Assembly (NCBI GenBank): GCA_023228285.1
Contig: JALOBM010000106.1
Location: 1 to 6,040, forward strand
Length of the DNA: 6,040 nt
Origin: Candidatus Cloacimonadota bacterium
Lineage (GTDB): Bacteria > Cloacimonadota > Cloacimonadia > Cloacimonadales > Cloacimonadaceae
Reading direction: 5' to 3'
Positions 6,031-6,040 of this stretch are shown in pieces. Numbering within the stretch: position 1 is the first letter of the stretch; each line of letters opens with the position of its first letter. The notes below the pieces were generated by a model that saw nothing but the letters and a program-made list of their open reading frames with translations, was not told the origin of the DNA and searched no databases. Position numbers and translations under genes: made by a program.

Positions 6031-6040
6031 CAGTGCAAGA

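Larger units (their letters stand above)
3371..6037 (+). mobile_element. IS21-family insertion sequence (istA-istB)
   Basis: The element contains the two diagnostic IS21 genes in order, a DDE transposase and an overlapping AAA+ helper ATPase, flanked by inverted sets of phased terminal repeats. The left end is placed at TGTTGACTCT (3371). The right end is placed at 6037, where the complement reads TGCACTGCGTC inward, so both termini have the TG...CA dinucleotides of the family. Inner repeat arrays are clear, but the outermost few bases of the two ends agree only weakly, so either boundary may be off by several bases and the right one could lie just outside the window. No target-site duplication can be seen: only three bases follow 6037 and they do not match the left flank. 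Both reading frames are intact with their motifs, so it may be active. Its composition is visibly more G/C-rich than its surroundings. Confidence 0.85.

Overview
The window looks like a piece of a low-GC Gram-positive (Firmicutes-type, probably clostridial) chromosome interrupted by an insertion sequence. The grounds are the A/T-rich codons and spacers of the left half, strong purine-rich ribosome binding sites, a TTG start and a U-tract terminator. Taxonomy is inference; no marker gene is present.

Layout. Positions 1-330 hold no recognisable gene. Positions 332-3098 are a compact minus-strand transcription unit. It has a near-consensus promoter (3070-3098), an NhaC-family Na+/H+ antiporter (1623-3029, TTG start), an isoaspartyl (beta-aspartyl) dipeptidase of the IadA family (415-1590), and a Rho-independent terminator (332-375). 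The nhaC promoter overlaps or adjoins a cluster of ATGCAT/TTGCAT repeats and a perfect 14-bp palindrome, which look like operator sites. Positions 3245-3370 carry an open, cysteine-rich minus-strand frame that runs into the insertion sequence and may be the 3' end of a truncated gene.

Positions 3371 to about 6037 are a nearly complete to complete IS21-family element. It contains istA (DDE transposase, 3579-5129) and istB (AAA+ ATPase, 5122-5865), overlapping by 8 bp. Each end has four terminal repeats with exact 23-bp phasing, inverted relative to one another. A strong hairpin follows istB, with its U-tract on the minus strand, and an outward-facing -35 box lies near the right end. The element is visibly richer in G/C than its surroundings, which suggests recent acquisition.

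How it works together. The dipeptidase and the antiporter are probably co-transcribed. The enzyme hydrolyses isoaspartyl dipeptides from damaged protein, and the transporter may supply or exchange a related substrate or handle Na+/H+ balance; the link is inferred. The IS lies upstream of, and points away from, the nhaC promoter and leaves it intact. I see no CRISPR array, RNA gene or clearly new defence system. The most interesting signals are the architecture of the IS ends, the operator cluster and the truncated cysteine-rich frame.
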